From Oxalobacteraceae bacterium UBA6018 (lineage in GTDB: Bacteria > Pseudomonadota > Gammaproteobacteria > Burkholderiales > Burkholderiaceae_D), in NCBI GenBank assembly GCA_002428015.1, contig DIZW01000039.1:13864-35677 (forward strand): a stretch of DNA of 21,814 bases, read 5' to 3'. The notes under the pieces are model-generated. The model was not told the origin of the DNA. It was given only the letters and a program-made list of their open reading frames with translations, and made no database searches. A program made the position numbers and the translations under genes. Position 1 is the stretch's first letter, and every line of letters starts with the position of its first letter. Shown piece after piece: positions 21,544-21,814 of this stretch.

Positions 21544-21814
21544 TTGTGTCGTTGGGTTACTTGACCAGGCAACGCAGGCAAGCCGATCTTGCCGGCTTGG
21601 CCAGCGCCGTCGAATTCGTCATAGCCCCATCCGGTCTCGAATGGGCCGCTGATATTGGGATGGTTGATGTTTTCGCGCACTGTCGCATGTTCCTGATAGA
21701 AGATCGTCTTCTGTTGCTGGTTCATCGTAGCAGTCGCGGCATCGACCTCCGCCTGCGTCATGGCTTTGCCCAAAGCGGTCTTCTTGCCATTTTTAATTTT
21801 GTAATACAAAAGCG
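21540..21814 (-). CDS. C-terminal end of a possible secreted effector (partial)
   Basis: The frame is open to the right edge of the window, so only the last 90 or so residues are seen. They are hydrophilic: YYKIKNGKKTALGKAMTQAE, IFYQEHATVRENINHPNISG and FETGWGYDEFDGAGQAGKIG. No domain is recognised with confidence. Its stop overlaps the start of the immunity-like gene (GTGA, 21540-21543), the usual order effector then immunity. A T6SS phospholipase or other toxin C-terminus is a guess from that context only. The same low GC as its neighbour supports a common origin. Confidence 0.5.
   Translation of the reverse strand, partial: LLYYKIKNGKKTALGKAMTQAEVDAATATMNQQQKTIFYQEHATVRENINHPNISGPFETGWGYDEFDGAGQAGKIGLPALPGQVTQRHK

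Noticed and set aside
1..21814. CRISPR arrays, tRNA or rRNA genes
   Set aside because: No regularly spaced direct repeats beyond the three short tandem copies at 20116-20182, and no tRNA-like cloverleaf or rRNA sequence was recognised.

Overview
The window looks like a chromosomal segment of a GC-rich betaproteobacterium, most likely an Oxalobacteraceae member of the Massilia/Duganella/Janthinobacterium type. This placement rests on high GC, codon use and the protein families present (hybrid kinases, many c-di-GMP enzymes, KaiBC homologues); no rRNA or marker gene is available to confirm it. The left edge begins exactly at the terminus of a repeat. The right edge cuts through a gene.

Layout. 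1-161: a palindromic MITE-like element. 231-998 (+): an orphan periplasmic solute-binding protein. 6628-988 (-): a two-component/c-di-GMP operon, made of a membrane hybrid histidine kinase (split by an apparent one-base frameshift at its H-box) followed by a REC-REC-PAS-GGDEF-EAL response regulator. 6996-7439 (+): an NTF2/SnoaL-like small protein with an intrinsic terminator. 8914-7580 (-): a diguanylate cyclase with two degenerate receiver-like domains. 9213-10202 (+): a luciferase-like flavin oxidoreductase, tail-to-tail with a LysR regulator (11110-10178, -), which is divergent from an SDR gene (11213-11968, +).

12154-16847 (+) is the most striking part: a three-gene cassette of a double-ATPase KaiC homologue, a KaiB homologue and an 894-residue PAS-LOV-PAS-GGDEF-EAL protein. 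The LOV-like PAS has the photoactive cysteine and the three flavin-contacting Asn/Asn/Gln positions at the same spacings as in plant LOV2. A good RpoE-type ECF sigma promoter lies upstream. The arrangement suggests a blue-light- or redox-responsive KaiBC timing or stress module whose output is c-di-GMP; no kaiA is present in the window.

16848-18064: a remnant of a CPBP-family membrane protease and a second orphan solute-binding protein (-). 18348-19990 (+): a small mechanosensitive-channel-like membrane protein followed by an AqpZ-type aquaporin, a plausible osmotic pair. 19991-20388: non-coding DNA with a GC-rich hairpin, three tandem imperfect 21-24 bp repeats and the C-terminal remnant of an NmrA-like NAD(P)-binding protein. 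20389-21814 (-): lower-GC DNA with a probable contact-dependent/T6SS immunity-like protein, preceded (GTGA overlap) by the C-terminal end of a possible effector.

Three proteins carry GGDEF domains (two also carry EAL) within 16 kb, so second-messenger signalling is the dominant theme.
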